Under the pieces are notes generated by a model that had not been told where the DNA came from, did no database searches, and saw only the letters and a program-made list of their open reading frames with translations. Shown here piece by piece: positions 23,251 to 35,500 of a stretch of 64,000 bases of DNA. The first letter of the stretch is position 1; every line of letters starts with the position of its first letter. The position numbers and the translations under genes are program-made. Source of the DNA: Brachionus koreanus (taxonomy: Eukaryota > Rotifera > Eurotatoria > Ploima > Brachionidae); contig PJRA01000048.1 of NCBI GenBank assembly GCA_016987375.1, positions 679,611-743,610 on the forward strand, given 5' to 3'.

Positions 23251-23562
23251 TTAATTTGAAAAAATCCTACAATTAAATGTAAAATGTTTAAATCTAGACA
23301 TCAGTATCGAATTGAAATAAAAAATCCAATATTTAATTAAATTTTTTGCCTTGTAAACAAAGTTAAAAAAAATCCTTAGTAATGTGAGAAATGCAACTAG
23401 ATAAAATATATTATTCAAAAACAAAGATAAAATAAATGAAAGCGTAAAATAGAAATTAAGCTGTTTAAAAGTTTCATTGATGATGCTTCTAAGAATGTTT
23501 GCTCTTTTGATGCAACCAAGGCAAAGATCATGGTGAATAACGTTTTTTATTTGAGGGTACAA
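23251..23562 (-). other. 103-codon open frame of doubtful status
   Basis: The frame opens at ATG in AT-rich DNA and encodes a Phe/Leu/Ile-rich product with two hydrophobic stretches and no recognisable motif. Its composition is what AT-rich sequence gives by chance, and no introns or neighbours support it. Listed only because it exceeds 100 codons. Confidence 0.12.
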
Positions 23563-23845
23563 TTGAACAATATAATCATTTTATAAGTACTTAATTTGAT
23601 GATCATAAAAACCAAACAATATATCTACTAGCAACTATAATCGATGTTTATTTTTAAAAATAATTTTCAATCACCACTTAAAAACTTGAGTAAAAAATGA
23701 AAAAAAAATTCAACTAAATGCCAAAAATTTGCATAGATAAGATTTTTAGGAAATTGAAGAATATATTTGAATTAATAAAACGGTAACCATATTGATTATG
23801 TATCAAATATTAAATATTTTCAAATATGTTCCAGAAGTTGAGTTA

Positions 23846-23868
23846 TATTATATATATATATATATATT
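23846..23868. repeat. (TA)n microsatellite
   Basis: About 11 uninterrupted TA dinucleotides. Confidence 0.9.
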
Positions 23869-24328
23869 CAAAGATATAAAATCAAACTTTATATTTATAG
23901 AAGCCTTGTTATTGTTTGAAAATATTTTAAAAACATAAATCAAAGTTTTATAGAATTTTAATTAAAAAGTTCTTCTTTAAAACCCATTATTTACTTTTTT
24001 CAGAATAAAAATAAAAAAATATTCGCAAAGTATAATTTTTTAGAAATAAAGTTTTTTTAATTTTTAAATTTTTTTCTTATTTGATTTAATTTTATTAATA
24101 GCATCTTCTGAAAATGAATAATAACCCGTAAATTGGTTTTTATATTAGAAAATGATTTTATCGTATGTTTATATAACAACTTTCTTTCCAGAATAATTTA
24201 ATTAATAGTAAAAGAAGCTAAAAACCAATTTGGAGTTTCCAGAGCATGCTTAACTGTTCATTGCAATTCATTTATCCGATTAAAGTTTAATTAAAAAAAT
24301 GAATTACATTTTAATAAAGAAATTGAAA

Positions 24329-24533
24329 TTAAAAAGCCCGGCTGATTTCTTATAAAAATTTCAAATAAAGTTATTAAGATGAACTGAAATGTTTATTCAA
24401 TTTTTAAAATATTAAAATCAACATTTTCAGCTAATAAAAGCCATTTTTTAAAATTTTATTTATATGTGATAAAATGCAAGTTCAAGTTTTTCAACAAAAT
24501 GTCTCAAAAACCCAACGGGCATTCTAGTGTTAA
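24329..24533 (-). mobile_element. short MITE flanked by TTAA (piggyBac-like)
   Basis: 205 bp including TTAA at both ends (24329-24332 and 24530-24533). The right end on the minus strand reads TTAA CACTAGAATGCCCG; the left end reads TTAA then AAGCCCGGCTGATTTCT. It is homologous along its length to 39600-39823, which lies in the opposite orientation. TTAA target sites with short CA/CC-starting inverted ends fit piggyBac-type non-autonomous elements. It has no coding capacity. Confidence 0.6.
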
Positions 24534-24594
24534 ATAAATCAAAGGGTCATACATAAATTTTTCAATAAAGAGACTAACAGCATTTTCCAATCGT

Positions 24595-24863
24595 AAGCCT
24601 ATTAATTAATTGAGCCTTTTCTATCCTAGTGAATAATGAGGAGTATGTTCATCTCTTTTTCCAGTACCTTTTTGAACAATAGCTTCAATCTGACACAGAG
24701 GTTACTGCATCGAGTTGTTCATCTATACAACAACTATTAGCTAGTCGAAACCAATTTTTTGATGAAAGGCTTAAACATTTGTCCCGTATGGCAGATTTTT
24801 TGAATATTTTTCCAACCTCAGCGGGCTTTGAACACTCGATCTTCTGCTTGCATGGCTAGCACA
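24595..24863 (-). mobile_element. tRNA-derived SINE, 5'-truncated copy
   Basis: On the minus strand the order is tRNA-like head (from a GCTAGCC corresponding to the anticodon region, through a degraded B box GTTCAAAGCCC at about 24833) followed by the tail unit, with 'CTGTGTCAGATTG', 'CTTTCATCAAAAAATTGG' and 'CACTAGGATAGAA' segments shared with 14597-14763. The A box is missing. Head and tail have the same orientation, unlike the copy at 14474. Confidence 0.65.
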
Positions 24864-25189
24864 AAAATTGGGTGTTTACTTTATTTTTATATCTGTTCGG
24901 TGGATAACAAAAACTGAAATTAGTTAAAATTTTAGAACAAATTGCTGGGATCACTTTTTTTATTTTTAAATCTTTAAAATGCAATCAAAATAATGGTTAA
25001 ATTGAAAAAAATTTACTAAATTGTAATAAATAAATGAGATTAAAATTTCTTTTTTGTTTATATTTTTTTTCAACAAAAAAAATCTAATAAAAAAATACTA
25101 CCAAAATAAATATTTTAATTAAAAAATTGTTTGATGCTAAAATAAAATCTAACTGTAAAATTAAATAAAAAATTGAATAAAATTAGCTT

Positions 25190-27314
25190 TCATAAAAGTG
25201 TACAACAACATTTTTGTGGATAATTTGGAGCGTACACTTTGTTATCAAGTCCGTATATAATAAAATAATACATTTTTTCCTTGTAAAAATGTTTTACATC
25301 TGTCACCGGAATACATTTAATTTCATGTCTCTAAAAAAAAATTAATAAGATTCTTACTTAATTGTAAAGATGAATACCATTTATCATTATTTTAAAGAAT
25401 ACCTTTCTGTTAAATTTCGTATTTTAAAAAAATTAAAACTAGAAATGCTTGTTGCTTCTAATGTTAAATATAATATAGAGCATTGTACAAAAGTTTAGGT
25501 TCATGCGTGCCTTTTTCAAAACAAAGAATTTATGATAATAAAAAGCTAGTAAGATTATTTCTGTATTTTAATTATTAATTATTATTATTAATATTATCTT
25601 AATTATTTAAATAAAAATCAGTAAAAAAAAATATTATTTTTTATCAAAAATATAGTATGGGTTTAGACTCAGGCAATTTAGAATGGAGATTAGTACTTCC
25701 TTTCAGCCGCATGAGAAAAATACATGAATTTTAGTAATTATTGAAATTATAATAAATATGGTCACATGACTAAACTAAAACTAGTAAAAATAATTATTGT
25801 TAAAAAAATAGAAAAAGAAAATTAATTTTTAAAATTTTAAATTAATTATTTTTTGTTTTAGATTTAGAAAATTTATAAAAGATCTTATTTTTCTTTAGAT
25901 TTTGTTAATGTTTCAAATAATTTTAGGAAATCTACGCGAATGGATTCTGATAATTTAAAATTTAATTAAAATAGGATTCATCTTTTTAAATTTATTTTCC
26001 TAGCTATTTACTTGGGACAAAATTTTACAATTATGGCCGAATTTTTGAAAATGTTGATTCACCAAAGAAGAAGATGCTTCATTGATATACTCATTTGAAT
26101 GATTATTGACCGGATATACCTTTATTAAATTTATAATTAAATCAAAAATTTTAAAATAACTTAAAATTTTACTCTGAGGTTTGTATCTGAGAATATAGTC
26201 GAAGCGACACATTTTTTTAGCTTTTCATCTGGAATAAATTCGGTTTTGCTGAAAAAGTCATCTCTATTGTTCTTAAACTCAATCAACAGCTGTAAAAACC
26301 AGCGCAATCGGCCACAACCAGCACACTTTTCGCATACTACATAACCTGTATTCGAGCAACTATTGCATGTTTTGTGTCCTCTGCCAGAACAATGATGGCA
26401 ATTATGTCCTACATTATTCTTACCTGATCCATTACAAAAAAAGCACGATTCCTGAAATCAAATAAAAATCGAATGTGAATTCTTTGAAGAAAAAATTACT
26501 TTTCTCTGATTATGACAAGAACACAGATAGCTGCCTCTGCCTCTACATTTTTTACACATCTTATAAAATAAAATAAAAAAAAAATAAACTATTTATTTTT
26601 TTGTTGCCTCACTTCAATCTGAGATGTGTTGGGTATTTCTATTTTGATAGTCTGATCTACGAACATTTGATTTGGCGATGCGGGAATATCCCAAGGATGT
26701 GGTGGAGCCATTACATTTCCATTATTAATTATTACTTGGTCTTTTTAAAGATCAAACTTTAAGATTAACAAAAAAATTAAAAAATAAGAAAAAATCTATT
26801 TACTGGAGTAGGGCTCGTGGACATAGGTTGTCTTTCGAGTTTCAGTAAAAGTTTCCAAAGAATACTAGTCAAAATTTAAAATCTAAAAACAAATCAAAAA
26901 AAAAATAAAAAAATTACCTGATAAGTGCTTGAGCTTTTCATTTCTATTATTTTTAGTTTTTTAACAGGGTCTTTTCCATAACAGCATTTTTGACTTACAA
27001 AATTTTCCAAAACATCTTTTACTTCCTCTTCAGTTAAAGCCGAAACCCTTAGAAACCCAGTTCAGATAATTTCTTTTAAAATTTTATTTTCATACTGATT
27101 AAAAACAGCTGGCACATTAATTACTTCATTATGAACCAAATTTAGATCTATTTTAACTTAAAAATAATTTTGATTTAATCGAAAAATTTTAAAATCTACT
27201 TGGAGGACAAAATCCGATTTGATAGTCTGGACATGATGGATTTTCGGGAAAGACTTGAGGTAAATCAGCAACCTGTTTTTCTTGATAATTAAAACCATAA
27301 TTAGGAATTGACAT
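25190..27314 (-). CDS. SSUH2: SSUH2-like CXXCXGXG zinc-finger protein (paralogue B)
   Basis: Nine exons (minus; transcript order): 27314-27200, 27156-27096, 27047-26918, 26864-26804, 26740-26613, 26559-26500, 26451-26173, 26119-26012, 25330-25190; 360 residues, frame closes. The N-terminus MSIPNYGFNYQEKQV leads into the helical block (EEEVKDVLENFVSQKCCYGK), YSLETFTETRKTTY, the 'HPWDIP' block, cysteine repeats (CKKCRGRG, CSC, CFFCNGSG, CHHCSGRG, CNSC, CEKCAGCG), RLRWFLQLLIEFKNN and the C-terminal domain RHEIKCIPVTDVKHFYKEK ending in CCCTLL. The C-terminal Cys cluster resembles the end of vertebrate SSUH2. Several intron positions match paralogue A (the 130-bp exon is identical in length), supporting tandem duplication. 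B has one extra intron (26120-26172) within the region that is one exon in A. Intron 8 is 681 bp; the others are 43-60 bp. Confidence 0.87.
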
Positions 27315-28230
27315 TTTTAAAATTCTATTAGCTTAACTATAAATAAAATTGAATTAAAAAATTTAATAAAAAAATATCAAGTTGCTTAGTTGAATATGAT
27401 TGAAAAATCTCATGACGCTAACCAAAAAAAATAAGAGAGAATAAGCTAAATGAAATTTAAAAGCGATGTGTTCAAATATGAAACTTTTATTAGCTTATTA
27501 AAATAAAATAGAGTAAATTAATCTTTTTTTTTTACTTTTAAACTAGTTGATTAGTAAGTTTGAATTGCATGATCTTAACTAATTGAAATTGTTTAAAAAT
27601 TTTATTCTATTGAATAGCTAAGTTTTTTAACTTAAAAATGAAGAATAAATTGATTAAAAATTAAAAAAATCATAACATTTAATTATCTATATGCTTATAA
27701 ATTAATTTCTGGAAAAATTAATGCTTATAAAATTTATGATAAATCTATTTTTTAAGAAAAAATTCAATATATTTTGTTAATTTTTGCGAAATGCAGTTAT
27801 TTTTGAGATTTTTATTTTGGTTAACGAGTGCAAAATAGTAATCTAGACTGGTTCTTTAACAACAATACTAATTTATTTTTGATATAAAAATATCAGTTTT
27901 AAAGTTAAATATAGAAAATTTTATCTTTTTCGATTTTCACAAATTATAGCTATTTTTCAAAGCCCTTAAGTTTATCTAATGGATATTTAGGTGATATTAC
28001 GTTGAGTCATAAAATCTTGCGTTTATTAAAAGGTTGGCATCTAACTATTTCTAAAACTCAAAGTCTCTTCAAAATTATATGTCTAATTCTTTGTTTATTT
28101 AATTTTAAAAAAAAATTATAAAATGAAAATTTTAAAATTTTGATACTGTTATAGGTGAAAATATGCTCAAAGTTATAAAAGGGTATAAGATTGGTTTTAT
28201 AAAATTTAATAGTGATGTGATACGGTAGCT
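27315..28230. other. AT-rich spacer
   Basis: 5' flank of SSUH2-like gene B; no gene or repeat recognised. Confidence 0.4.
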
Positions 28231-29480
28231 ATCAGAGGTTTTTAAAGTCTTTTGAGAAAAAAAGATATCATCTTTTTGCGATTAAGTTTTTTGAAATCTC
28301 TTCTCGCCTCCCGATATTCATTTAGATAAAACTCATTTTTGCAATTCAAGTAATTATGATAACAATAGTCCCTATAATTTCTTGAAGCCACTAATTCAGA
28401 ATCAAACCATTCTGCTTGCTGAAACTTCTTCGCTTTCATCTCTTTCAATGGACAGCAAGATTCTATAGCTAAGTGAAAATTCTTTTTAATAAATTCCCAT
28501 TTATTTTTTATTCCTGGAAGCCTATTTATCAGCGAAAGATCAGTTTTTCTAAAAATTTTCCAATTTTTGCTATATTTCTTTCTGACATGACACGTGTAGT
28601 ACGTGAATTAAAATTTTTTTATATAAATAACAGGAAAAGAAGCTAAAAGGAATTTGTGATCACTAAAGGGACAGTCTACAACCATTGAAGTTGAGTTAAA
28701 GTCATCTTGATGAATAATGTGATCAATATGACTTTGTTTAACATTAATTTTATCTAATTTATACTTAATTGCTATTCTTGTAGGCTAATTTGTGATACTC
28801 CTTAAACTGAAGTTATTTAGAAAATCCAAAAACCTGTCACCATTAAGATGATCCATATTTAGATCACTTACAATTACAAGTCTATTATTTATATTACTAG
28901 AAATAATAAATTGCTCTAAATTATTAAGAAAGAGCAAATTATTAAGACATGCAGGTTTATAACAAAAAAGAAAATTAATATGTTCATTTTTTGATTGAAT
29001 TTCAATTGAAATAGCATCAATCTCATTATAAAAAATACATTTCGATATTTGGACATTATTTTTTATCAAAGACCAGAATACCTCCACCATCTCGGGCCCT
29101 ATCTTTCCGCTTAATTGTATAGTTAGGATCACTAAAAAAAGAAAAAGGAATTGAGTCATCAAGCTTAGCTTCATTTAAAGAAATTTTATCAAAATTTTGA
29201 AGGGAAACAATTACAATGACCTCTTCTTTTTTTAAAAAAAGCGAATTTACATCAAAATTATTTGAACAAAAAGTTTTTTTTTTAAATAATTAGGAAATGA
29301 TGGAAAATTAAAAGTTTTTGAAAAGAACTCCTCACTAAAATGAAAGACTTTTGGAAGAAGATCTCCAGTTATTTGATAATTTGAAGATCCTTCCTTAAAA
29401 GATTTCTGAATTTTTAAAGGACATGAAAGCATATGCTTATCAAACTTAAAATAAATTAAAAAATAAACCTTCAAAAATAC
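28230..29480 (-). pseudogene. LINE endonuclease-domain remnant
   Basis: Minus strand, several frames. Around 29210-29060: ISLNEAKLDDSIPFSFF and a 'DRARDGGGI' block, the N-terminal part of an apurinic-type endonuclease. Open frame 29174-28785 contains the VIVSDLNMDH motif (equivalent to GDFN). At about 28700-28640 a DHKFLLASFP block is the endonuclease end. Open frame 28448-28242 (AEWFDSELVASRNYRDY) is the linker toward RT. The RT itself is absent. Open frame 29474-29247 lies upstream in the same element. Frame breaks and stops show that it is dead. It could be the missing 5' half of the family seen at 1560-2300 and 59800. Confidence 0.7.
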
Positions 29481-29722
29481 ATTAATAAATTATTCAATAA
29501 CAAAAATTACTTTTAATTTTAAAATTTTAAGTTTTATTGATTTTCATGTTAAAAAGCGAAAAGAAATTTAATTTTAGAATGCAAATTAAATTTTTTTGTC
29601 TGAAATGAATTCAATTATCAAAAATAAATTGCAAAATTTCTGAATAATTTTTTAATGAGTGTATATGCATTAAATGTTTATATATAATACTAGAATATTT
29701 GAAAATACATCAAGTCCGAAAA

Positions 29723-30418
29723 ATGTCAACAAAAAATTCAATTGACTTGGGCGGTTTGTCCAAACAGTATGCTGCAAGGGATCTGCCAAGCCATTTAAAC
29801 CTAAAATATAGAGACATTGGCCAGGCTGCACCTGACGAAGTTCGGAAAGACCGAAGAGAGCTGAAGAAAGAATTGGAAGAACGAGAAAAACTTTCTGGTA
29901 AAAAGGATAATGCAAAACGCTTCAGTCTAACAGAAGGAAATGAAAGTGAGCGCTCGAAAAAGCAAAGAATTGAGCCTACAATGACAAATTTGGACGCGGA
30001 TGAGATTTTGCCAGACAGCGAAAGTGAAGATGATGAGGATGACTTAAAAAAAAAAAATGGTCACGAAAGTGATAACGAAATAGAAGATGTTGACGAAGAT
30101 GATGATGATGATACAGAAGCACTTATGGCCGAATTGAACAAGATTAAACAAGAGAGAGCTGCTGAGGCTGCTCGTTTGGAGGCCGAGAAAAAGGCGAGAG
30201 AAGAAAAAATTCGAGTCGAAAATATCTTGAAAGGAAATCCGCTGCTCAACGACCAAAAACCTGGAACTAGTGATTTTAGAGTTAAAAGAAGATGGGATGA
30301 CGATGTTGTTTTCAAAAATTGTGCCAAAATCGAAAGTGACAAAAAACAAAAAGATTTTATAAACGATACTCTTAGATCAGAGTTTCATAAAAAATTCATG
30401 GATAGATACATCAAATAA
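29723..30418 (+). CDS. CWC15: spliceosome-associated protein CWC15
   Basis: Single exon, 231 residues, the usual family length (~229). CWC15 is a component of the Prp19-associated (NTC-related) part of the catalytic spliceosome in the nucleus. Diagnostic blocks: [19 protein letters not shown] near the N-terminus, a long acidic/charged centre (residues ~95-135) with a Glu/Asp run, a coiled-coil-like stretch, [11 protein letters not shown], and the near-invariant C-terminus [16 protein letters not shown] with [16 protein letters not shown]. The frame is open upstream to a TTG at 29699; the first ATG is 29723. The conserved opening block of other CWC15 proteins (Thr-Ala-His/Arg-Arg-Pro-Thr-Phe type) is not encoded directly upstream, so either it lies on an unseen exon or it is lost here. 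Confidence 0.92.
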   Translation: MSTKNSIDLGGLSKQYAARDLPSHLNLKYRDIGQAAPDEVRKDRRELKKELEEREKLSGKKDNAKRFSLTEGNESERSKKQRIEPTMTNLDADEILPDSESEDDEDDLKKKNGHESDNEIEDVDEDDDDDTEALMAELNKIKQERAAEAARLEAEKKAREEKIRVENILKGNPLLNDQKPGTSDFRVKRRWDDDVVFKNCAKIESDKKQKDFINDTLRSEFHKKFMDRYIK

Positions 30419-31528
30419 AATTGGAGTAAAAATGTAATGAGTGCTTTATTTTTTTTCGATATATGTGTCATTATATTCAAGTATGAAAAGCTCATAAAAT
30501 TTGTTATGATTTTTTTTATTTTATTTTTTAAAATAAATTGTATCTATTAAATAAAAATTTACAAGATTTAAAAATAAAAAAAAATTTTTTGCTCAAATTT
30601 TTTCTATTTTTTTCAAAGTTTAATCAAGTTGGAGCAGATAATTTTTTTAAAACAAAAAATAAATAATTAAAAATTCTACCTCATTATTCAAATATAGATG
30701 ATGGTTATTAATTTGAATTTTTTAAAAGATACTAAGAAAATTCTATGGCAAAATATTTTTTAAATTTATTTGATTTATTAAATAAAATTGTAAATTAATA
30801 ATTTTAAGTTTAATTAAAAAAGTTTTTTTTTATAATTAAACAGTCTTCTTTTTAAGGAGGTTTTTTATATCAAAGAAAAAAGCAATCATTTTCTTTTATA
30901 AAAAATTAGTTTTTGAAATTTATTGATAATATAGAAGATTTAATTAAATGAGAGTACGTTATACGGAGCAAAGACTGGTATTAACAAAATGAAAAGATTG
31001 ACTTTGATTTTGTCTTAGGTTTGCAATTTCAAATACTCAATTTTCACATTTTCTTACAAGGGATCTTGGTATTTGTCAAGATGAAAAGAGCACTTACATG
31101 TAAAGTGTTTTTTGATTGAAAATCAATTTTTAATGTTTTTTAAACATTCATTCAAGTATTTTTCTTATTAATGTATGATTCATTTAATGGTCAATTATTT
31201 TTTAGATTTAAATTTAACAATTTTCAAAATTGTAATTTTTATATTTTTGTTGCATTTCTCTCAATAACTACTACACAGACTCCAGTCGACTTAATTGTCT
31301 GTGGTATTGCAAGTCACTCAAAATGAGACATAGAGATTGGGACCTAAAACTAACTAAATTAATAAACTTAATTAAGTAACTTTTGTTTTTATTTTCTTTA
31401 TTATTTGTTTAGACCATTTATTAATAAAATTATTATTTATGTTCTTTTTTTGGTGTTTATTCCCTCTGGAAGCTTAATAGCTTAATCAAATCTCAAAATT
31501 TTTTTTAGAAATTAAAAATCAAATCTAA

Positions 31529-31640
31529 ATGCAAAATAGTGTGTTTCTTGGGTTAATTATATGCATACTCTCTGCAAAATGCACCACCCTCGAATACACA
31601 TGAAAACACATTTTTTCTCCTTATGCGCTCCTTGTGAATT
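31529..31640. repeat. dispersed repeat, copy 1
   Basis: Shares 'GCAAAATGCACCACYCTCGA' plus flanking blocks (CAAAATAGTG, TTAATTAT/TAGTTATGTGCA, TTATGCNCT) with 41211-41320 in the same orientation. No coding content; class unknown. Confidence 0.5.
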
Positions 31641-31679
31641 ACATAAGGTCATTTGATTTGTTTGTAACTATTCTTGAAG

Positions 31680-31755
31680 TGGGGATTTAAACCTTCAAAT
31701 TTCTGATTTATGCCGGGTGTTCGAACCACTTCACAGCAGCAGTGACACTCTGAAA
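31680..31755 (-). mobile_element. possible tRNA-like SINE head
   Basis: The minus strand shows GCTGTGAAGTGGTTCGAACA (A-box-like) and, about 30 bp later, GGTTTAAATCCCC (B-box-like, GGTTCGAATCC type). Spacing and local GC rise fit a Pol III promoter of a tRNA-derived element. No tRNA cloverleaf can be drawn confidently, and it is unlike the SINE family at 14474. Confidence 0.3.
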
Positions 31756-32534
31756 TTTCATATCAAAAAAGAAAAAGCAAACAAAATTTTTTTAATATTT
31801 TATTATTCAAATAATATAATTACCTCATCAGATTCAAATAACGTAAAAACGACTTTATTTTACCTGTTTTATTTTATTTTTTAAAGAAATTTTTAAGTCT
31901 TTTTTTAAACATGATAAGGCAAAATAAAAAATTTTATATTATAATAATTACTTGAAAAGGTTTTGATGATCTAATGTAATGTTAAAGATTTTAGTCAAAA
32001 ATATCAAGAATCATGTTCATTTATTCAGTGTTCCAAGTTAATATTATACTGCATATGAGCAAAAATTAAAGGATTGTTGGTTTATTTACATAATCAAAAT
32101 TTCACCATGACAAAGCTATTTTTGGGATTAAATTCCAGGAACGAAAAATATTCTAAAAAAAATAGCTATGCTTAGGCTAAAGCAAAAAAAATCTTTATCT
32201 CATTTAGCTTGAAGTAGTTTTACCATCTTCATCTAATATATACAAGTGCTTTAAAATTTCTTTTGGCATTTTTAAAAGAATTGTGTTTTTTTATTTTTAA
32301 TTTTACCTGAATGAGTCTGACTGAAAATGCTTAGTCTTTGTTTAAATTCACTTTATAATTTAAACAAAAATACATAAATGTATAACTACTTAATCAAAGT
32401 TATGAATCTAAATTTAAGCTTTGACAACGTGAGATTTTTAAAAAAAAAGATTTATAAGGCTCATGAATAAAACTTATTTCAAATAAAAAATAAATGATTT
32501 TTTTTCTGAATTTAGAAGTTAAAGATAGAAGAAT

Positions 32535-35500
32535 ATGAAACTGTCTGAGACTGAACAAAGTGGTGATCTTGGCACTCCTGGTCATTTCAAAACAATTGAT
32601 TTGAACGATGGACCAAAACTAGAGTTGTTTGAAGAAAAAATATTTGAATCGTAAATAAAATTTCTCTTAAATTATTTTTAATTTTTTTCTTGCACAGAAA
32701 AGAAAAAGCCATTGAACAAAAAAATAAAAAAGAAAAAAAGATTAAAGAAGAAAAAGTTACAATCAAAAAATTAGTTAATTTTTTTTTTTTTGATTTTTTG
32801 ATTTTTGAATAAAAAAATATTTTTAGTTTAAATTTGCTACATGGCTGGACTATTTGCTTATAGTCATTGGTTCGCTAAGTGCCGCTGGATCTTCAGTTGT
32901 TTTTCCGTTGATTTTCTTACTTTATGGTAGAATAGTTGGAGTTTTTGTGGACATAAATGCCGGAGGAGCTAACACAACTGTTTCACAAACACCAAGCACA
33001 GTTACTTCTCGTAAAATTTAAAGTGATTTTTTTATTGCTCATTTTATTTACAAAAAATTTAAGCTACTGGTGCAAAATGGTTTGAATTTTAATAAATTTT
33101 AAAGAAATATGAAAAATATCTGATTATTAATGTATAGCCTTAGTTCTAATCCAGAAAATGAGTCTAGTAGCGCCAGAATTGAGGATGCCATTTATTTTTA
33201 TGTTGGCTTTGGATTTTTATCATTAGTTCTAAACTATATAGCTCATGTTTGTTGGAACACAGCTGGTGAAAAGCAAATTAAAAAAATGAGGTATTTTTAT
33301 TTTCATTTATGAAATTATATTTGAGTAAATTTTTAAAAGAGAAGTGCTATACAGAACAATTATCAGACAAGATATGGCTTTTTTTGATAAAAATTTATCT
33401 GGAGATCTAAACTCGATTTTAACAAAGTAATTTAACTTAATTAATTCTATTTCTAATTGTGATTTTACTATTCATATTTGGTTTTCATCAAAAATGTAAT
33501 AAAATTAGACTTTTTTTATTTTATTTGCAATATTCTTAATTGCAGTTAAAATTTTTATTTATTTTTTAAATCATCCTTTGTTAATCCTAATTTGAAGACT
33601 TTTAGTTAGGTTCCACTTAAGTAGACTTTTCATTTTTTATTACTACCGACATTATCTAGTCTGTTTGTGAACTGGTTGATCGGACTTGTTAAATTATATT
33701 TGGCTATGTTCAGTATTTTTGTTTTCTAAATTATTATTTGTGTAAATAATTATTTTTATTCATTCAATTTGTGCCAATTCTGGTGATGTAATTCAAATTT
33801 TTAAAAATCAAAATTCAATTATGAATTTTAAGTGAAAAATATGATAAGATTTAGAAGGAAATTTTTTCAGCAAAATTTTTATTTTCAATTTTATTTTCTA
33901 GTTTTTAACTTTAAATAATTAATCTTAATCATTCATTTTAATAAATTATTTATACTTAAAGTAATATTGAAACTGTAAAATTTGGCATTGGATTTAAAGC
34001 ATCGGACTTTATTCATTTAATATGCAGAGGAATCGCTTGCATTATTTTTGCACTTGTTCAAGCTTGGATGTTTTCAATAGTTTTTATAGCCCTAATTCCA
34101 TTTATGATTTTGTCCACTGCTTTAATGGTTTTGGTTACTCGAAAATACACAATCGAAGAGTTCAAAGCCTACGGTAAAGCAGGCAGTATTGCTCAGGAAG
34201 CATTAAGTTCCATTCGGACCTTGTTGTCTCTAGGACTTCAGAAGAAAACTGTTCAAGATTATGAAAAAAATTTGGATAAAGCGAACATGATGGCTCAAAA
34301 AAAAGGCTTGTTTAGTGGTTTTTTTCTTGGTTTAACTGATTTTCTGATAGATTTGTTTTTTGGAATTGGAGTTTTTTACGGAGTCTATTTGGCTCGATAT
34401 CAATGCGACAAATTTCTACCCGGCAATATACTTCAGTCATTTTTTTGCATTTTTATTGCTACATTCTCAGTTGGCCAAGCACTACCATACGTCAAAGAAC
34501 TGGCTGAGGCAAGAGGTGCTGCGAAAAAAATTTTCGACATCATAGAAACCAAATCAGCAATTGATGTATTTGAACAAAAAGATGGGGTGCAATTAAGCAA
34601 TCTAAAAGGAGACATTGAATTTGAGAATGTTGTGTTTAGTTATCCACAACGCAAAGATGTTAGTGTTTTAAAAGGCTTGAGCTTTAAAATACCAGCCGGA
34701 AAAACAGTTGCTCTAGTTGGATCTAGTGGTGGTGGAAAGTCAACAGTTGTGTCTCTTTTGCAGCGTTTTTATTTACCTGTGTCTGGATCAATTAAAATTG
34801 ATGGATATTCAATCGATTCCTTGGACTTGAACTGGTTGAGAAGTCAAACAGCGTTGGTGTCTCAAGAGCCTATTTTGTTTACGAACACAATCAGAGAAAA
34901 TATCCGACTTGGTCGTTTGGATGCCACCGATGAGGAAATAGTACAAAGTGCTAAAATGGCCAATGCTCATGATTTTATTTTGACTACCACAAACCAATAT
35001 GAAACTCAAGTAGGCGAAAGAGGTGCTCAGTTGTCTGGTGGACAAAAGCAGCGAATAGCCATTGGTAACTGATTATTTTTAATCAAATAATTTTAAGTTT
35101 AACTTTGAATGATTGTTTTGATATTCAAGTACAAGTAGTCTTATAATTTAAGTTTGTAGAGAAAAGACAAAGGCTTGTCCGAATGTCACAAGTCTTAATA
35201 TAGAAATGAATAAAAAAAATGATCATCACCAAAATACCTGAAAATTTTATTCATTTTTTTTTATATAAGTAAATAGGATACATCAAAAAAAAATTTTTAT
35301 CATTATATGACAATATTTTTTTTATTCCTTATTCGCTCCTTGTGGAGCAAAGGGTCATTACTTTTGATTTCCACTCAAGTCGATCTTTTGCCTTCACCCT
35401 TGCTTCTCCCNNNNNNNNNNNNNNNNNNNNNNNNNNNNNNNNNNNNNNNNNNNNNNNNNNNNNNNNNNNNTGTCCAAGCCATCGCAATCTTTTGTTCTTA

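Larger units (their letters stand above)
30419..32534. other. AT-rich intergenic region between CWC15 and ABCB
   Basis: No gene. Holds one dispersed repeat (31529-31640) and a possible tRNA-like SINE head (31680-31755), listed separately. Confidence 0.4.

Noticed and set aside
30044..30349. Two antisense open frames under CWC15
   Set aside because: They are shadows of the strongly conserved CWC15 frame, with Ser/Phe-rich composition expected from antisense of acidic repeats.
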